Shown here in pieces: positions 63,460 to 64,000 of a DNA stretch of 64,000 bases; the first letter of the stretch is position 1, and the number at the start of each line of letters is the position of its first letter. The position numbers were made by a program, and so were the translations under genes. The notes beneath the pieces were generated by a model. That model ran no database searches. It had not been told where the DNA came from and saw only the letters and a list, made by a program, of their open reading frames with translations. This stretch comes from Chrysemys picta bellii (taxonomy: Eukaryota > Chordata > Testudines > Emydidae): positions 218,522,394-218,586,393 of the forward strand of contig NC_088792.1 in the NCBI RefSeq assembly GCF_011386835.1, given 5' to 3'.

Positions 63460-64000
63460 CTAGAAAGAATAAAAGATTAAAATGAAGGTGGAGACATTTT
63501 ATTCTTAATCCTATTTGTTGACCTATTCAGCTTTCCATGATTTTTTTCTGTGCCTGAAATAAGCAAAATATGGCTATTCAATTGTTATTCTTAATCTCTT
63601 TCTCTCTAAAATGGCTCATTTTCAATATATTGTAATTACTCTGATTTATAGAAATTAAATGGCCATTTTTAAAGATGCAGGTGCACATCATATGTGTTCA
63701 TTTTAGTGTTCAAATAACGTGCCAATACTACAGACTTCTACACACATGAAGACTGCTAGTTATGCATCTAAACAAATTATGCAACTGCCAGTTATGCACC
63801 TGTAGTCCCAGAAATTGACTTAGTGCCCTTTTTTAAACTCTCAAGAAACTGTAGATATTAAAACTTCAATTTATATTACGTTAAATACAGAGAGACAGAG
63901 ACAGACTTGCATGTTCATTCTTCAAAAAGGAATTTAACAGGAAAAACGCAGAGCACAGTTATTTCTACAGCCATTGTCTCTCTCACACTATCTGTACTAT

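Noticed and set aside
1..64000. Search for CRISPR, operon or phage-like systems
   Set aside because: No regularly spaced repeats or compact gene clusters; splice sites, CR1 and SINEs show animal nuclear DNA.

Overview
This window is vertebrate nuclear DNA, and the evidence points to a hidden-necked (cryptodiran) turtle. Spliceosomal exons sit in long AT-rich introns packed with reptile-type repeats: CR1 LINEs, hAT, Harbinger and Tigger DNA elements, DIRS tyrosine-recombinase retrotransposons and solo LTRs. One tRNA-headed SINE with a CR1-like tail (55541-55712) matches the tortoise polIII/Cry-SINE family.

One host gene spans the window on the minus strand: PRKDC, the catalytic subunit of DNA-dependent protein kinase (DNA-PKcs). 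I placed 36 consecutive internal exons between 63459 (5' side) and 5195 (3' side). Together they hold 5507 coding bases, about 1836 codons, with no stop or frame break, and the phase is consistent at every junction. By counting from the recognisable T2609 site they correspond to roughly human residues 1357-3192: the end of the N-terminal HEAT arm, the circular-cradle HEAT region with the S2056 and T2609 phosphorylation clusters and the caspase site, and the start of the FAT domain. The first third of the protein and the kinase domain lie outside the window. No other host gene was recognised on either strand.

Layout from low to high coordinate. 1-5194: 3'-side intron with a solo LTR (300-1164), a decayed Harbinger element (2071-4220) and a small Tigger-like MITE (4435-4629). 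5195-10319: six FAT-region exons; one intron holds a CR1 copy interrupted by a 237-bp copy of neighbouring intron sequence. 10320-20152: a 9.8-kb intron with a chimeric DIRS element (13391-17550) and a second solo LTR (19371-19944). 20153-29871: exons including the T2609 cluster, with three DNA-element relics. 29872-34629: an intron with GC-rich hAT-type repeats and a second DIRS relic (31046-34400) that itself carries a hAT insertion. 34630-63459: the HEAT-region exons, separated by CR1, MIR, Cry-SINE and MITE copies.

I found no undescribed enzyme system, CRISPR array or operon. The most noteworthy structures are the templated-looking insertion inside the CR1 (6012-6248), the DIRS element with two tandem recombinase regions, a three-layer nested insertion at 48000-48860, a short duplication that copies an exon's splice-acceptor junction, and repeats lying within about 30 bases of splice sites. 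Family names rest on recognition of motifs and termini, not on a database search.
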